64,000 nucleotides of DNA from NCBI RefSeq assembly GCF_014873145.1, contig NZ_JADBEK010000001.1, positions 10,354,001 to 10,418,000 of the forward strand, in the 5' to 3' direction. The stretch is from Nonomuraea angiospora (GTDB taxonomy: Bacteria; Actinomycetota; Actinomycetes; Streptosporangiales; Streptosporangiaceae). The position numbers and the translations under genes are program-made. The notes under the pieces are model-generated. The model saw only the letters and a list, made by a program, of their open reading frames with translations. It was not told the DNA's origin and made no database searches. This document shows positions 9,401-17,166 of the stretch, one piece after another (within the stretch, counting starts at the first letter, position 1; each line of letters starts with the position of its first letter).

Positions 9401-9904
9401 CTCCGGGCCGCCGGACGGTCGCTCGCCCCCGGCGCCGGTCAGCTGGAGGGCGCCTTCGCCTTCAGCCCCGACGGCAGGCGGGTGGCGTTCTCCGGACCCG
9501 GCCGGATCACCGTCTGGGACGGGGACGTCACCACCCGGCTGGCGAGCTTCCCCGCCGTGCCGGACAGCGACGTCGCGCAGCTCGCCTGGTCGCCCGACGG
9601 GCGCACGCTGGCCGCGTACGAGGGGGGCGACCGCGTCCGCCTGTGGGACGTGCCGCACAACCACCCGCTGGGCGTGCTCTTCGACGGCCTCCAGTCGTTC
9701 CAGGCGGCAGGGAGCGGCCGGCTGGCGTTCTCGCCGGACGGCGGGAGGATCTACAGCGTCACGCCGGACGGCACGCTGCGCACGCACGAGCTCGACGGGG
9801 ACCGGGTGGCCGGCGCCGTCTGCCTGCGCGCCGGACGTGGCCTCACCGCCCAGGAATGGGCCCGCCACCTGCCCGGCGTCGAGCCCTTCGCCCTCTGCCC
9901 CTAG
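6419..9904 (+). CDS. Membrane Ser/Thr protein kinase with nSTAND1-like arm and WD40 propeller
   Basis: 1161 residues from the ATG at 6419 (GGAGGAGG about 12 bases upstream; ATG 6431 is a possible alternative). The kinase domain covers about 15-265: P-loop GAGGQGVVYEA, catalytic Lys47 in VAVKV, HRDLKPDN near 137, DFGVAR near 156, GTPQYMSPE. Residues about 300-455 match the winged-helix/helical arm that in actinobacterial nSTAND1 proteins lies between the NTPase and the beta-propeller (ELYAELTEAERASVPEVLLR, then QAWPRLRDWV and HRRLADAAAQWD). One membrane helix follows (about 457-480), then a WD40 propeller of about 650 residues with repeated FSPDGR motifs and WD endings. By its single helix the kinase is cytoplasmic; which face the propeller occupies depends on topology, most likely outside. 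It may phosphorylate the divergent AfsR-like protein. Confidence 0.88.
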   Translation: MTQLMTALTPTDPHRLGRYWLAGRLGAGGQGVVYEAYGQGGERVAVKVPRFDSAEARARLAKEAAAARRVASFCTARVIEAQVDVPTPYIVSEFVPGPSLRQVVAESGPYEGDRLRRLAVGVATALTAIHQVGIVHRDLKPDNIILGPDGPRVIDFGVAREVGPTTSGPIMGTPQYMSPEVFQGRAATAAADLWAWGMVVLFAARGSDAVEAGDPVAVVTRVLRFSPDPGGLPEPLGSLVLAALSQAPADRPSAKAVLLRLLGEPDGDAPAEGGAPAADALAAGGALAGELRSAAAEPDLGAVAEELYAELTEAERASVPEVLLRMIDGEELRPVGRDELPDTEAVDALLDVFAAAGLVTRSGTVFELARPGLVQAWPRLRDWVAANSEGLPVHRRLADAAAQWDSQGRKPADLLHGSNLDRALRWAASERRDLTLARRESEFLDAAARQTRQQSRRRGLLAAALAVLLAVALGGLGLAEYLRRQTVRQRDDALARELALRAADLRQTEPPLARLLTVAAWRLSPSLPETRGALYDSLSQPVTDVFTDPYHGSDSVYGLGQDGRALVAVQAGLARIWDVPAHRLLREIAGVGTGVRKAAIDPGGRTLALQDDRGVRLWDAATGRPLGDRFGVAAGEMGELEFDAAGRLLSVPVGPAAVERWWDLGTRRPLTTPGGAGLDAVSPDGRLGVVASSVTGRAQLWDLRAGRRLAAPRLPRRSDLLEAEFSADGRALAVTANRASGESGVTVYGLPGGEVRMSDVSGDAVEFAFGDRFVATWAWGKELVIHRWPGGDVVLRRQPPAPVLDLRFDGDRQALRLLGDGGAVYTMDVSMLFDRSISGGGEQGQVLLDPSARILAAKGHDALTLWDTATGRPLAAPIRWRGTGAAMAFSGDGRRLAFVEDDTVHVIQVPPEAAAQEFRIATKGANGVDAVAFSPDGRTLALSPWGAGGGLPVELHDLERGTSRTATVPGAGQLAFRPDGRLLLAGMTPRLIDPLRAAGRSLAPGAGQLEGAFAFSPDGRRVAFSGPGRITVWDGDVTTRLASFPAVPDSDVAQLAWSPDGRTLAAYEGGDRVRLWDVPHNHPLGVLFDGLQSFQAAGSGRLAFSPDGGRIYSVTPDGTLRTHELDGDRVAGAVCLRAGRGLTAQEWARHLPGVEPFALCP

Positions 9905-10621
9905 CTAGGCGGTCCAGGCGCGGGCCGACCTGACGATCTCCTCCAGGTGGTCGCTGTGCGCGCCGCGCCAGTAGACCTGGCCGCACTCGCCGCACCGCCC
10001 GTACGCGTCGTAGTTGCGCTCCGTGCCCGCCTCCAGCAGCGACGCGATCTCCTCCTTGGCGACCGGCCGCAGCTCGCCGTTGCACGCCGTGCACCGCGTC
10101 CACGGGCGCAGCGGCGGGGTGAAGCGTTCGAGCAGGTCGCGGAGCTGGTCGGCGGGGCGGGAGCCGCGTACGTACGCGCCCAGCCACAGCGCGCGGCGGC
10201 GCAGCAGGCCGCGGTCCTGCGTGAGCAGCACCCGGTGCTCCTCGTTGGCCTGCACCACCAGCGAGGGGTCGTCCATGTCGTTGTGGTAGGCCGTGTCGAT
10301 GCCGAGCAGCCGCAGCCGCCGCGCCAGCGTGCCCAGGTGCACGTCCAGCAGGAACCGCGGCTCCTCCGGCAGCGGCTGCGGGCGGGGCACCGGGTGGACC
10401 TCCACCACGTCGCCGGCCACGAGCTGGTACGACGGCGGCACCCCGCGGCCGCCGGCGACCATCGGCCCCACCTCGGTCAGCGGGATGCCGAGCGACTCGA
10501 CGTGGTGACCCAGCGTTGAGGTGCCGTCCAGCGTCACCCGCTGCCACTCCTGGCGCCTGCTCACCGGCAGGAACATCGTCAGCTCTGAGGCGATGAGTAG
10601 GCGTGCGTCCCGTTCGCTCAC
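9905..10621 (-). CDS. Mut7-C RNase-domain protein with ubiquitin-like N-terminus
   Basis: About 238 residues from GTG 10621. An upstream in-frame ATG at 10657 would add 12 residues and overlap the opposing gene's start codon, so I prefer the GTG. The N-terminal about 85 residues (ASELTMFLPVSRR ... VEVHPV) resemble the ubiquitin-like domain found before Mut7-C. Then comes the PIN-like Mut7-C domain (FLLDVHLGTLARRLRLLGID; LLTQDRGLLRRR) with conserved acidic residues, and a C-terminal zinc ribbon with CTAC and CGEC pairs. The family is thought to be an RNase, perhaps linked to RNA decay or toxin-like activity; the substrate is unknown. It is convergent with the kinase gene, with stop codons directly adjoining, and divergent from the TAXI gene. 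Confidence 0.8.
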   Translation of the reverse strand: MSERDARLLIASELTMFLPVSRRQEWQRVTLDGTSTLGHHVESLGIPLTEVGPMVAGGRGVPPSYQLVAGDVVEVHPVPRPQPLPEEPRFLLDVHLGTLARRLRLLGIDTAYHNDMDDPSLVVQANEEHRVLLTQDRGLLRRRALWLGAYVRGSRPADQLRDLLERFTPPLRPWTRCTACNGELRPVAKEEIASLLEAGTERNYDAYGRCGECGQVYWRGAHSDHLEEIVRSARAWTA

Positions 10622-10643
10622 ATGTCCATTCTGGTGGACCGGA

Positions 10644-10655
10644 TAACGTGATTTC
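10644..10655 (+). promoter_or_regulatory. Candidate -10 box for leaderless TAXI mRNA
   Basis: TAACGT at 10644-10649 is followed by six bases and then the ATG at 10656, the spacing expected for a leaderless actinobacterial transcript starting at the A of ATG. No Shine-Dalgarno sequence precedes this ATG, which agrees. A -35 element is not clear. Confidence 0.4.
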
Positions 10656-11561
10656 ATGCCGATATCTCGCCGCGCCTTCCTGGGGCTCGCCGCGCTGGCG
10701 GCCGGGTGCTCGGCGGCCGACGGCAGGCGGGCCGAGCTGCGGCTGGCGACCGGCGTGACGGGCGGGATCTACGAGCAGCTCGGCGACGGGCTCGCGCGGG
10801 AGCTGCGACAGGACGGGCTCATGGTGCGGGTGATGAAGACCGCGGCCAGTGTGCAGAACCTGACGATGATGACCGACGGGCGGGCCGACGTGGCGTTCGC
10901 GCTGGCCGACAGCGCCGACGACGCCGTCAGGGTGCGCCACCAGCCGGTCTCGGCGCTGGCCCGGGTTTACATGAACTACGTCCACCTGGTGGTGCGGCGG
11001 GGCTCCGGCATCGTGGCGGTCAAGGACCTGGCGGGGCGGGCGGTCTCCATCGGGCTGGAGGGCTCGGGCACGGCGGTGACCGCCACCCGCGTGCTGGCCG
11101 TGGCCGACCTGACCGAGCCCGCCGAGGTCGCCAGGCTGGGCCTGGACGAGTCGGTCAAGGCGCTGCGCGACGGGGGGATCGAGGCGTTCTTCTGGTCGGG
11201 CGGGGTGCCCACGCCGGTCCTGACCTCTCTGGAGGACATCGAGCTCGTGCCGCTGGAGCCGCTGGTGACGGTCCTGCGCCGCCGGTTCGGCCCGCTCTAC
11301 GAGCACGGGCTGGTGCCCGCCGGCGTGTACGGCAGCGGCCGGCCGGTGCCGACCATCGGCACCCCCAGCTACCTGATGTGCCGGACCACGCTCCCGGACG
11401 ATCTGGCGTACTCGATCACCGAGATCCTCTTCGGCGCCCGCGACCGCCTCCAGGCCCCGTCGGCGCCGGGCGGGCGGCTCGACATGCGCTACGCCATCGG
11501 CACCGGCGTCGTCCCGCTCCACCCGGGCGCCGCCCGCTACTACCGCTCCGCCTACGGCTGA
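10656..11561 (+). CDS. TAXI-family TRAP solute-binding lipoprotein
   Basis: 301 residues. The N-terminus SRRAFLGLAALAAGCS combines a twin-arginine motif with a lipobox ending at Cys18, so it is probably a Tat-exported, membrane-anchored lipoprotein. The body is a TAXI receptor: LRLATGVTGGIYEQLGDGLAREL, then VQNLTMMTDGRADVAFALADSA and LAGRAVSIGLEGSGTAVTATRVL, ending in a typical hinge-and-lobe pattern. Receptors of this class bind glutamate, 2-oxoglutarate or related acids. No DctM/DctQ or fused TRAP permease is in the window, so this receptor is orphaned. Its convergent neighbour is a two-component system and beyond it an MHS-type organic acid permease. The receptor may therefore feed sensing rather than TRAP transport, though this is inference. 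Confidence 0.85.
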   Translation: MPISRRAFLGLAALAAGCSAADGRRAELRLATGVTGGIYEQLGDGLARELRQDGLMVRVMKTAASVQNLTMMTDGRADVAFALADSADDAVRVRHQPVSALARVYMNYVHLVVRRGSGIVAVKDLAGRAVSIGLEGSGTAVTATRVLAVADLTEPAEVARLGLDESVKALRDGGIEAFFWSGGVPTPVLTSLEDIELVPLEPLVTVLRRRFGPLYEHGLVPAGVYGSGRPVPTIGTPSYLMCRTTLPDDLAYSITEILFGARDRLQAPSAPGGRLDMRYAIGTGVVPLHPGAARYYRSAYG

Positions 11562-12880
11562 GCCCTCAGGCGCAGCTCCACGACCAGACCGTGCGGTACG
11601 GCGGGCAGCAGCGCCAGCGTGGCCCCGCACGCCCTGGCCAGCTCGGCGGCGATGGCCAGGCCCAGTCCGCTGCCCGGCACGTTCGCGTGGGCCCCGGACC
11701 GCCAGAACCGCCCCAGAGCCTCCGCCCGCTCCTCCTCGCCGAGCCCGGGCCCGTCGTCCGCGACCCGCAGCACCCCGTCCTCCAGGGTGACCGTGACGGT
11801 GCCGCCCTCGGGCACGAACTTCTGGGCGTTGTCGAGCGCGATGTCCGCGACCCTGGCCGCCGCCTCCGGAACGACCGCCACTTCCGGAATTTCGGTTATG
11901 AGGTGGACGCCCTTGGCCGCGTACACCTCCCGCCACGCCCCCAGCCGGGGCGCCAGCGGGATCTCCTTGCCCTCGACGCCCGCGCCCGCCTCCACCTTCG
12001 CCAGCGCCAGCAGGTCCTCCACCAGCAGCGTCAGCCGGTCCAGCTCCGCCATCGCCTCCTCGAACTCGGCCGTGCCCTCGCCCCGCAGATGCGGCTCCAG
12101 GTTCTCCAGCCGCAGCCCCAGCACCGTGAGCGGGGTGCGCAGCTCGTGGGAGGCGTCCGCCACGAACGCCCGCTGCCGCTCCATCGCGCCGGAGACCGCG
12201 TCGGCCATGGTGTTGAAGCGCTCCTCCAGCCGCCGCAGCTCGGAGGGCCCCGCGCCGGGATGCGCCCGCGCGTCGAGCCTGCCCTGCGCGATGGCCCGCG
12301 TGGTGCGGTCGAGCTCGGTGACGGGCCGCAGGATCCAGCGGGCCAGCCGCCTGGCCGCCAGCGCCGAGTAGCCCAGCGCCACCAGCGCGCCGACCAGCAG
12401 CGCGCCCCACACCAGCGACACGTCCTGCCTGGCCCGGTCGGTGGGGGCCTCCAGCAGCACCACGCCGGACAGCTGCGCGTCCCGGCCCGCCGGTTCGGCC
12501 AGCAGCACCGTGGCCGGCCCGAACGGGCTGATCGTGGGCAGCTCCTCGGTCGTGCGGCCGGACAGCGCCAGGCGGGTGGCCTCCCGGTCGTCGGCCTCGA
12601 AGCGGCCCGCGGTGGCCAGGACGGAGCCGTCGCGGTCGCGTACGCGCACCGCCGCCCCGTAGAGCTCGGCGTAGCGGTCGATCTCGGCGATCAGCCCCGA
12701 GCGGTCGTCCTCCCTGGCCGCCTGGTCGGCCAGCTCCGCGAAGCGGGTGGCGTCGGCGCGGCGGTCGAGGAGCAGGCGGTTCGTACGGTGGGAGGCGTAG
12801 GCGAGGCCCAGCGGCACGGCCAGCGCCGCGATCAGGAAGACGATCAGCGTGGTGAACGTGACCACCAGGCGGGAGTTCAC
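11552..12880 (-). CDS. Sensor histidine kinase of a two-component system
   Basis: 442 residues from GTG 12880. Two membrane helices (about 5-28 and 150-172) flank an extracytoplasmic sensor loop of about 120 residues; a HAMP linker follows (RRLARWILRPVTELDRTTRAIA). The HisKA motif is DASHELRTPLTVL, the N box is ALDNAQKF, and the G boxes are DDGPGLG and GSGLGLAIAAELA. It should autophosphorylate at the H-box His and pass phosphate to the adjacent regulator. The GTG start overlaps the regulator's TGA (GTGA, 12877-12880), so the pair is translationally coupled. The 3' end overlaps the TAXI gene by 10 bases in convergent orientation. The loop has no recognised sensor fold; direct contact with the TAXI lipoprotein is possible but unproven. 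Confidence 0.93.
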   Translation of the reverse strand: MNSRLVVTFTTLIVFLIAALAVPLGLAYASHRTNRLLLDRRADATRFAELADQAAREDDRSGLIAEIDRYAELYGAAVRVRDRDGSVLATAGRFEADDREATRLALSGRTTEELPTISPFGPATVLLAEPAGRDAQLSGVVLLEAPTDRARQDVSLVWGALLVGALVALGYSALAARRLARWILRPVTELDRTTRAIAQGRLDARAHPGAGPSELRRLEERFNTMADAVSGAMERQRAFVADASHELRTPLTVLGLRLENLEPHLRGEGTAEFEEAMAELDRLTLLVEDLLALAKVEAGAGVEGKEIPLAPRLGAWREVYAAKGVHLITEIPEVAVVPEAAARVADIALDNAQKFVPEGGTVTVTLEDGVLRVADDGPGLGEEERAEALGRFWRSGAHANVPGSGLGLAIAAELARACGATLALLPAVPHGLVVELRLRAQP

Positions 12881-13542
12881 GCCGTCGAGCCCAGCCGGTA
12901 GCCGGTGCCGCGCAGCGTCTCCACCAGCCCAGGGCGGCCGGTCTTGGAGCGCAGGTTGGCCACGTGCACGTCGAGCGAGCGGGACGCCGACAGCAGCGGG
13001 TCGCCCCAGACCTCGTCGAGGATCTCCTCCCGGCCGCGCACCACGCCGGGCTCGCGCGCCAGCATCGCCAGCACGTCGAACTCCCGCCTCGTCAGCGTCA
13101 CCGGCTCGCCGGCCACCGTGACCTGCCGGGACTCAAGATCGATGCGGACGTCGCCGACGCTCACCACGTCGTCGCGGGCCGGCATCGGCCTGGTGCCGCG
13201 CCGGACCACCGCCTCCATACGGGCCATCAGCTCCACCGTGCGGAACGGCTTGACCAGGTAGTCGTCGGCCCCGGACCGCAGCCCGCGCAGCACCTCGCGC
13301 TCCTCCGTGCGGGCCGTGACCACGATGAGCGGCACCGCCGACACCCGGCGCAGGCGGCGCAGCACGTCGAGGCCGTCCATGTCGGGCAGACCGAGGTCGA
13401 GCAGGACGAAATCGACGCCCCCCGCCAGGCGGAGGGCGTCGACGGCCAGCCCGGCACGGGTGACCTGATGGCCGTGCCGGGCGAGGGCCGTGGTGAGCGC
13501 GGACGCGAGCCGATCGTCGTCCTCGACCAGGAGAACTCGCAT
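12877..13542 (-). CDS. OmpR/PhoB-family response regulator
   Basis: 221 residues. The receiver domain is 1-115, with the acidic pocket EDDD at 7-10, phosphoacceptor Asp49 in LLDLGLPD, the conserved Thr in VVTAR and Lys in VKPF near 101. The C-terminal winged helix includes LTRREFDVLAMLAREPG and ends SLDVHVANLRSKTG...VRGTGYRL-type sequence (here LRGTGYRLG), typical of PhoB/OmpR DNA-binding domains. It is the first gene of a two-gene unit with the kinase downstream. The neighbouring MHS permease (same strand, 9 bp upstream of the regulator start) could be transcribed together with it and be both its target and its operon partner. Confidence 0.94.
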   Translation of the reverse strand: MRVLLVEDDDRLASALTTALARHGHQVTRAGLAVDALRLAGGVDFVLLDLGLPDMDGLDVLRRLRRVSAVPLIVVTARTEEREVLRGLRSGADDYLVKPFRTVELMARMEAVVRRGTRPMPARDDVVSVGDVRIDLESRQVTVAGEPVTLTRREFDVLAMLAREPGVVRGREEILDEVWGDPLLSASRSLDVHVANLRSKTGRPGLVETLRGTGYRLGSTA

Positions 13543-13551
13543 GGCCCCAGG

Positions 13552-14865
13552 TTAGACGCGGGCCGTGACCACATCCTCCGAAGCCTGCTCGGCGCGGGAG
13601 AGGGCGGCGTCCCTGGTCTCGCGCATGGTGAGGTAGACCACGAGCGACACGGCGGCGCAGGCGGAGACGTACCAGAAGTAGCCGGACTCGATCTTGTTGT
13701 TCTTGAACCACAGCGCCACGTACTCGGCGGTGCCGCCGAACAGGGCGTTCGCGATGGCGTAGGGGAGGGCGACGCCGAGCGCGCGCACGTTCGTCGGGAA
13801 CAGCTCGGCCTTCACCACCGCGTTGATCGAGGTGTAGCCGGTGACGATGATCAGGCCGATCAGGGAGAGCACGAGCGCGCCCGCGAACCCCGTGACCCCG
13901 CCGAGCGCCGTCATCAGCGGCACCGTGCCCAGCATCGACCCGATCCCGAACGTGATCAGCAGCGGCCGGCGCCCGATCCGGTCCGACAGCCCACCGGCCA
14001 GCGGCTGCAGGCACATGAAGATGAACAGCGCGCAGAAGCTCACCAGCGTGGCCGTCTCCTTGGGCAGGCCGGCGCTGATGCTGAGGTATTTGGTGAGGTA
14101 CGTGGTGTAGGTGTAGTACGCGACCGTGCCGCCCATGGTCAGCGCGATGACCAGCAGCGCCTCCTTCTTGTGGGCGAGCAGCTGCTTGATCGTGCCGCGG
14201 CCCTGGTGCTCGACCTCGCGCTCCTCCTCGTCGTACGCCTCCGTCTCCAGGAGGTTGCGGCGCAGGTAGAACACCACCGCGGCGCCCAGGGCGCCGATCA
14301 CGAACGGGATGCGCCAGCCGTAGGAGTCGAGGGCCTCCGTGGACATCGTGTTCTGCAGGATGATCTGCAGGCCGAGGCCGACGAGCTGGCCGGCGGTCAT
14401 GGAGACGTACTGGAAGCTCGAGGCGAAGCCGCGCCGGCCGCGCGGGGTGGCCTCGGTGAGGTACGTGGCGCTGGCCGCGTACTCGCCGCCGACCGACAGC
14501 CCCTGCAGCAGGCGGGCCACCACCAGCACCACGGCGCCGAAGTAGCCGACCGTCTCGTACGTCGGTGCGATGGCGATCAGCAGCGCGCTGGCCGACATGA
14601 GGGTGACGGTGAGCGTGAGCGCCGCCTTGCGGCCCTTCCTGTCGGCGTAGCGGCCGAGCAGCCAGCCGCCGAGCGGGCGCATGAAGAAGCCGACGGCGAA
14701 GATGGCCGCGGTGTTGAGCAGCTTCGCCGTGTTATCGCCCTCGGGGAAGAAGGACGCGGCGAAATAGACGGCGAAGCTGGTGTAGACGAACCAGTCGTAC
14801 CACTCGACCAGATTGCCGACGGAGCCGCCGATCACTGCCTTCCACGGCACGCGTGCCTTGCTCAC
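13552..14865 (-). CDS. MHS-family MFS transporter, KgtP-like (organic acid:H+ symporter)
   Basis: 437 residues from GTG 14865 with GGAGG five bases upstream. Twelve membrane helices are predicted. Family marks are EWYDWFVYTSFAVYFAASFFP in helix 1, GYADRKGRKAALTLTVTLM-like text in loop 2-3 (here GRYADRKGRKAALT), LQGLSVGGEYAASATYLTEAT in helix 4 and RIPFVIGALGAAVVFYLRRN in helix 6. These fit the alpha-ketoglutarate/proline/shikimate symporters. Its location just upstream of a two-component system and near a TAXI receptor suggests a regulated dicarboxylate or 2-oxoglutarate uptake system. The exact substrate cannot be told from sequence. Confidence 0.88.
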   Translation of the reverse strand: MSKARVPWKAVIGGSVGNLVEWYDWFVYTSFAVYFAASFFPEGDNTAKLLNTAAIFAVGFFMRPLGGWLLGRYADRKGRKAALTLTVTLMSASALLIAIAPTYETVGYFGAVVLVVARLLQGLSVGGEYAASATYLTEATPRGRRGFASSFQYVSMTAGQLVGLGLQIILQNTMSTEALDSYGWRIPFVIGALGAAVVFYLRRNLLETEAYDEEEREVEHQGRGTIKQLLAHKKEALLVIALTMGGTVAYYTYTTYLTKYLSISAGLPKETATLVSFCALFIFMCLQPLAGGLSDRIGRRPLLITFGIGSMLGTVPLMTALGGVTGFAGALVLSLIGLIIVTGYTSINAVVKAELFPTNVRALGVALPYAIANALFGGTAEYVALWFKNNKIESGYFWYVSACAAVSLVVYLTMRETRDAALSRAEQASEDVVTARV

Positions 14866-15002
14866 GGAGACCTCCTGTGTGGTGCCTGGGGGGAGTAGGT
14901 GCAGGCCAGAGCCTCTCCGCAGAAGGATGTTCGGACAAGGGCAGGTGGCCGAGATCTAACGTCCGCTTAACATGGGCGCAACCTCGGGCCCACCCCGGCC
15001 CC

Positions 15003-17132
15003 TCACAATGGCGGGTTGGCCTTCTCGGCCCTCTCCAGCGCCAGATCCGGCCACCACTCGCCGGCCTCCGGGGACACCACGCCGCGCTCGGGGTCCTTCT
15101 CCCCGCCCTCCCCGCGCCTGCACCGGCCGCTGGACGAGCCCGCCCGCGCGATCCACAGGTAGGCGTCCACCAGCTCCTCGCCCGTGTCGGTCGTGGGCCG
15201 GTCGCCGGCGCCCCGGCCCGGCGGGTTGCACCACGTCTGCGGGTCCGGGTACTTCTTCGGCGGCGGGGTCCACGAGCCCTGGCCGTTCCTGGCGGTGTCG
15301 ACCACGAAGTGGGGCGTCGTCGCCGGGTCCACCTTCCCGTCCGACGGGCAGTCCTTGACGCCCGTGGCCCGCTGGACGCTGATGCAGGCCGACAGCGCCT
15401 TGCCGTACGCGACGCTCTTCTGCGTGGGCTGGTAGGCCGCCGTGTTGAGGAAGAAGCCGTCCGCCCGGTCGATGCCCGCTCTGATCAGCCGCTCGGCCAT
15501 GATCGCGGTGCCCGGGTAGTAGTCCTGGCTGCCGTCGAGGTAGACGGCCGTGTTCGGGTTGGCCTTGAGGGTCTGGACGGCCTGGCGGAGGTCCCTGTAG
15601 CGCTGGTCCACCGAGCCCTGCGGGTCGCACTCCTTGACGCCGGGGACCTTGACCGTGGCGCCCGGCTCCAGGATCACCACCGCCCTGGCCTGGCCTATCG
15701 TGCTCGCTATGCCCTTGATCCACTCCTGGTACGTCGCCAGCTCGGCGGCGGTCGCCGGGCGGCACTCGCTGCCCGGCAGGGAGTTGATCAGGAACACCGG
15801 GACGCCGCCCGCCTGCCCGGCCGCGGTGACGGTGGCGTCGACCTCCGGCCTGACCTCGGGTCCCTTGAGGCGGATGGCGTGGGGGACGGCGGCCAGCCTG
15901 CTCATGAGCTCGGCGTCCTTCGGGCGGTCCTTCTTCCACTGCTCGGCCTGGCGGCTGGCGGCCGGCTCAGGCGGGGAGTAGAACGTGATCTTGCCTGGGG
16001 CTCTGAGCGGGTTCTGGGGCCTGGCCTGCTGGTCCGAGTGGGCGGACTGGGCGGTGGTCGTCTGGGCCGGGGTGCGGGCGCTCGACGAGGTGCCCAGGGT
16101 GCGCCAGGCGACGGCCACGGACGCGCCTGCCACGGCCACGGCGACGGCCGCCGCCGCGGCGAGCACCCTCCTCCGCCTGCCCGCCACCTTCGGGCCGGGG
16201 AGTAAGGGGCTGCCGGGCGGTTGGGGGTCGTCAGACGGCGCCGTCGTCACGTCGGCGCGCGCCGGGTGACCGGTCGCGTCCGTGGATGCCGGGGTGCCGC
16301 TTGCGTCCGTTCCCGCGCCGAGGTTCGCGCCCGGGTCCACCAGGCTGAGGCGGTCCATCAGGTCCTGGGCCGTCGGGCGTTCACGCGGGTTCTTCGTCAG
16401 CGAGGCGAGCACCAGATCGCGCAGCGGGCCCGAGAGGCCGTGCAGCTCAGGGGCTTCGTTGACGATGCGCAGGAGGATCGTGGGGACCGAGCCCGAGCCG
16501 AACGGCGGTTTGCCGCTCGCGGCGTAGGCGACCGTGCAGCCCCACGAGAAGATGTCCGAGGCCGGGCCGATGGTCGCGCCCGACACCTGCTCGGGCGACA
16601 TGTACGACGGCGTCCCCACGATCGCGCTGCTCATCTCCGCGTCCATGAGCTGTGCGATGCCGAAGTCGATGACCTTGGGTCCCACCTGGGAGAGCAGCAC
16701 GTTGGACGGCTTGAGATCGCGGTGCACGACCCCCGCCCCGTGGATGGCGCGCAGGGCCATGGCCATGGCGGCGGCCAGGCCGTCCAGCGCCGAGCCCTTC
16801 AGCGGCCCCGACTCCCGGACGGCGTCCCCCAGGCTGGGCCCCTCGACGTACTCGGTGACCAGGTACGCCACGTCCCCCTCGACGTCGGCGTCCAGGACGG
16901 GAGCGGTGCAGAAGCGGGCGACCCGCTTGGCGGCGGCCACCTCGCGGGCGAAGCGGCGCCTGAAGTCCGCGTGCGCGTCCATCCTGGCGTGGATGAGCTT
17001 GACCGCCACCCGGGTGCCGTCCGGGGCCTGGCCCAGGTAGACGACGCCCATGCCGCCCTCGCCCAGGCGGACCAGGAGCGTGTACGGCCCCACCTGGCGC
17101 GGATCCCCGTCCCTCAACGCCTCCAAGGTCAT
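15003..17132 (-). CDS. Receptor-like Ser/Thr kinase with degenerate GH6 outer domain
   Basis: 709 residues. The kinase domain (1-265) is intact: GEGGMGVVYLG, Lys45 in VAVKL, HRDLKPSN near 138-145, DFGIAQ near 156, GTPSYMSPEQ. A Pro/Ala/Thr-rich juxtamembrane stretch precedes one helix at about 322-343. Residues about 380-709 follow the GH6 cellobiohydrolase/endoglucanase pattern: VFLINSLPGSEC, VVILEPGATV, AVYLDGSQDYYPG, GFFLNTAAYQ, FVVDTARNGQGSW, TWCNPPGRGAG, VDAYLWIARAGSSSG. In active GH6 enzymes three of these read LPDRDC, EPD and PGE.DG; here the catalytic-acid Asp is Gly and the other two Asp positions are Glu and Ser. The outer domain is therefore probably a non-hydrolytic glucan-binding receptor. 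No Shine-Dalgarno is present; TAACCT at 17141-17146 suggests a leaderless mRNA. Confidence 0.88.
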   Translation of the reverse strand: MTLEALRDGDPRQVGPYTLLVRLGEGGMGVVYLGQAPDGTRVAVKLIHARMDAHADFRRRFAREVAAAKRVARFCTAPVLDADVEGDVAYLVTEYVEGPSLGDAVRESGPLKGSALDGLAAAMAMALRAIHGAGVVHRDLKPSNVLLSQVGPKVIDFGIAQLMDAEMSSAIVGTPSYMSPEQVSGATIGPASDIFSWGCTVAYAASGKPPFGSGSVPTILLRIVNEAPELHGLSGPLRDLVLASLTKNPRERPTAQDLMDRLSLVDPGANLGAGTDASGTPASTDATGHPARADVTTAPSDDPQPPGSPLLPGPKVAGRRRRVLAAAAAVAVAVAGASVAVAWRTLGTSSSARTPAQTTTAQSAHSDQQARPQNPLRAPGKITFYSPPEPAASRQAEQWKKDRPKDAELMSRLAAVPHAIRLKGPEVRPEVDATVTAAGQAGGVPVFLINSLPGSECRPATAAELATYQEWIKGIASTIGQARAVVILEPGATVKVPGVKECDPQGSVDQRYRDLRQAVQTLKANPNTAVYLDGSQDYYPGTAIMAERLIRAGIDRADGFFLNTAAYQPTQKSVAYGKALSACISVQRATGVKDCPSDGKVDPATTPHFVVDTARNGQGSWTPPPKKYPDPQTWCNPPGRGAGDRPTTDTGEELVDAYLWIARAGSSSGRCRRGEGGEKDPERGVVSPEAGEWWPDLALERAEKANPPL

Positions 17133-17166
17133 AAAGGGTCAGGTTAGCCCCCCGCCCCCGAACGGC

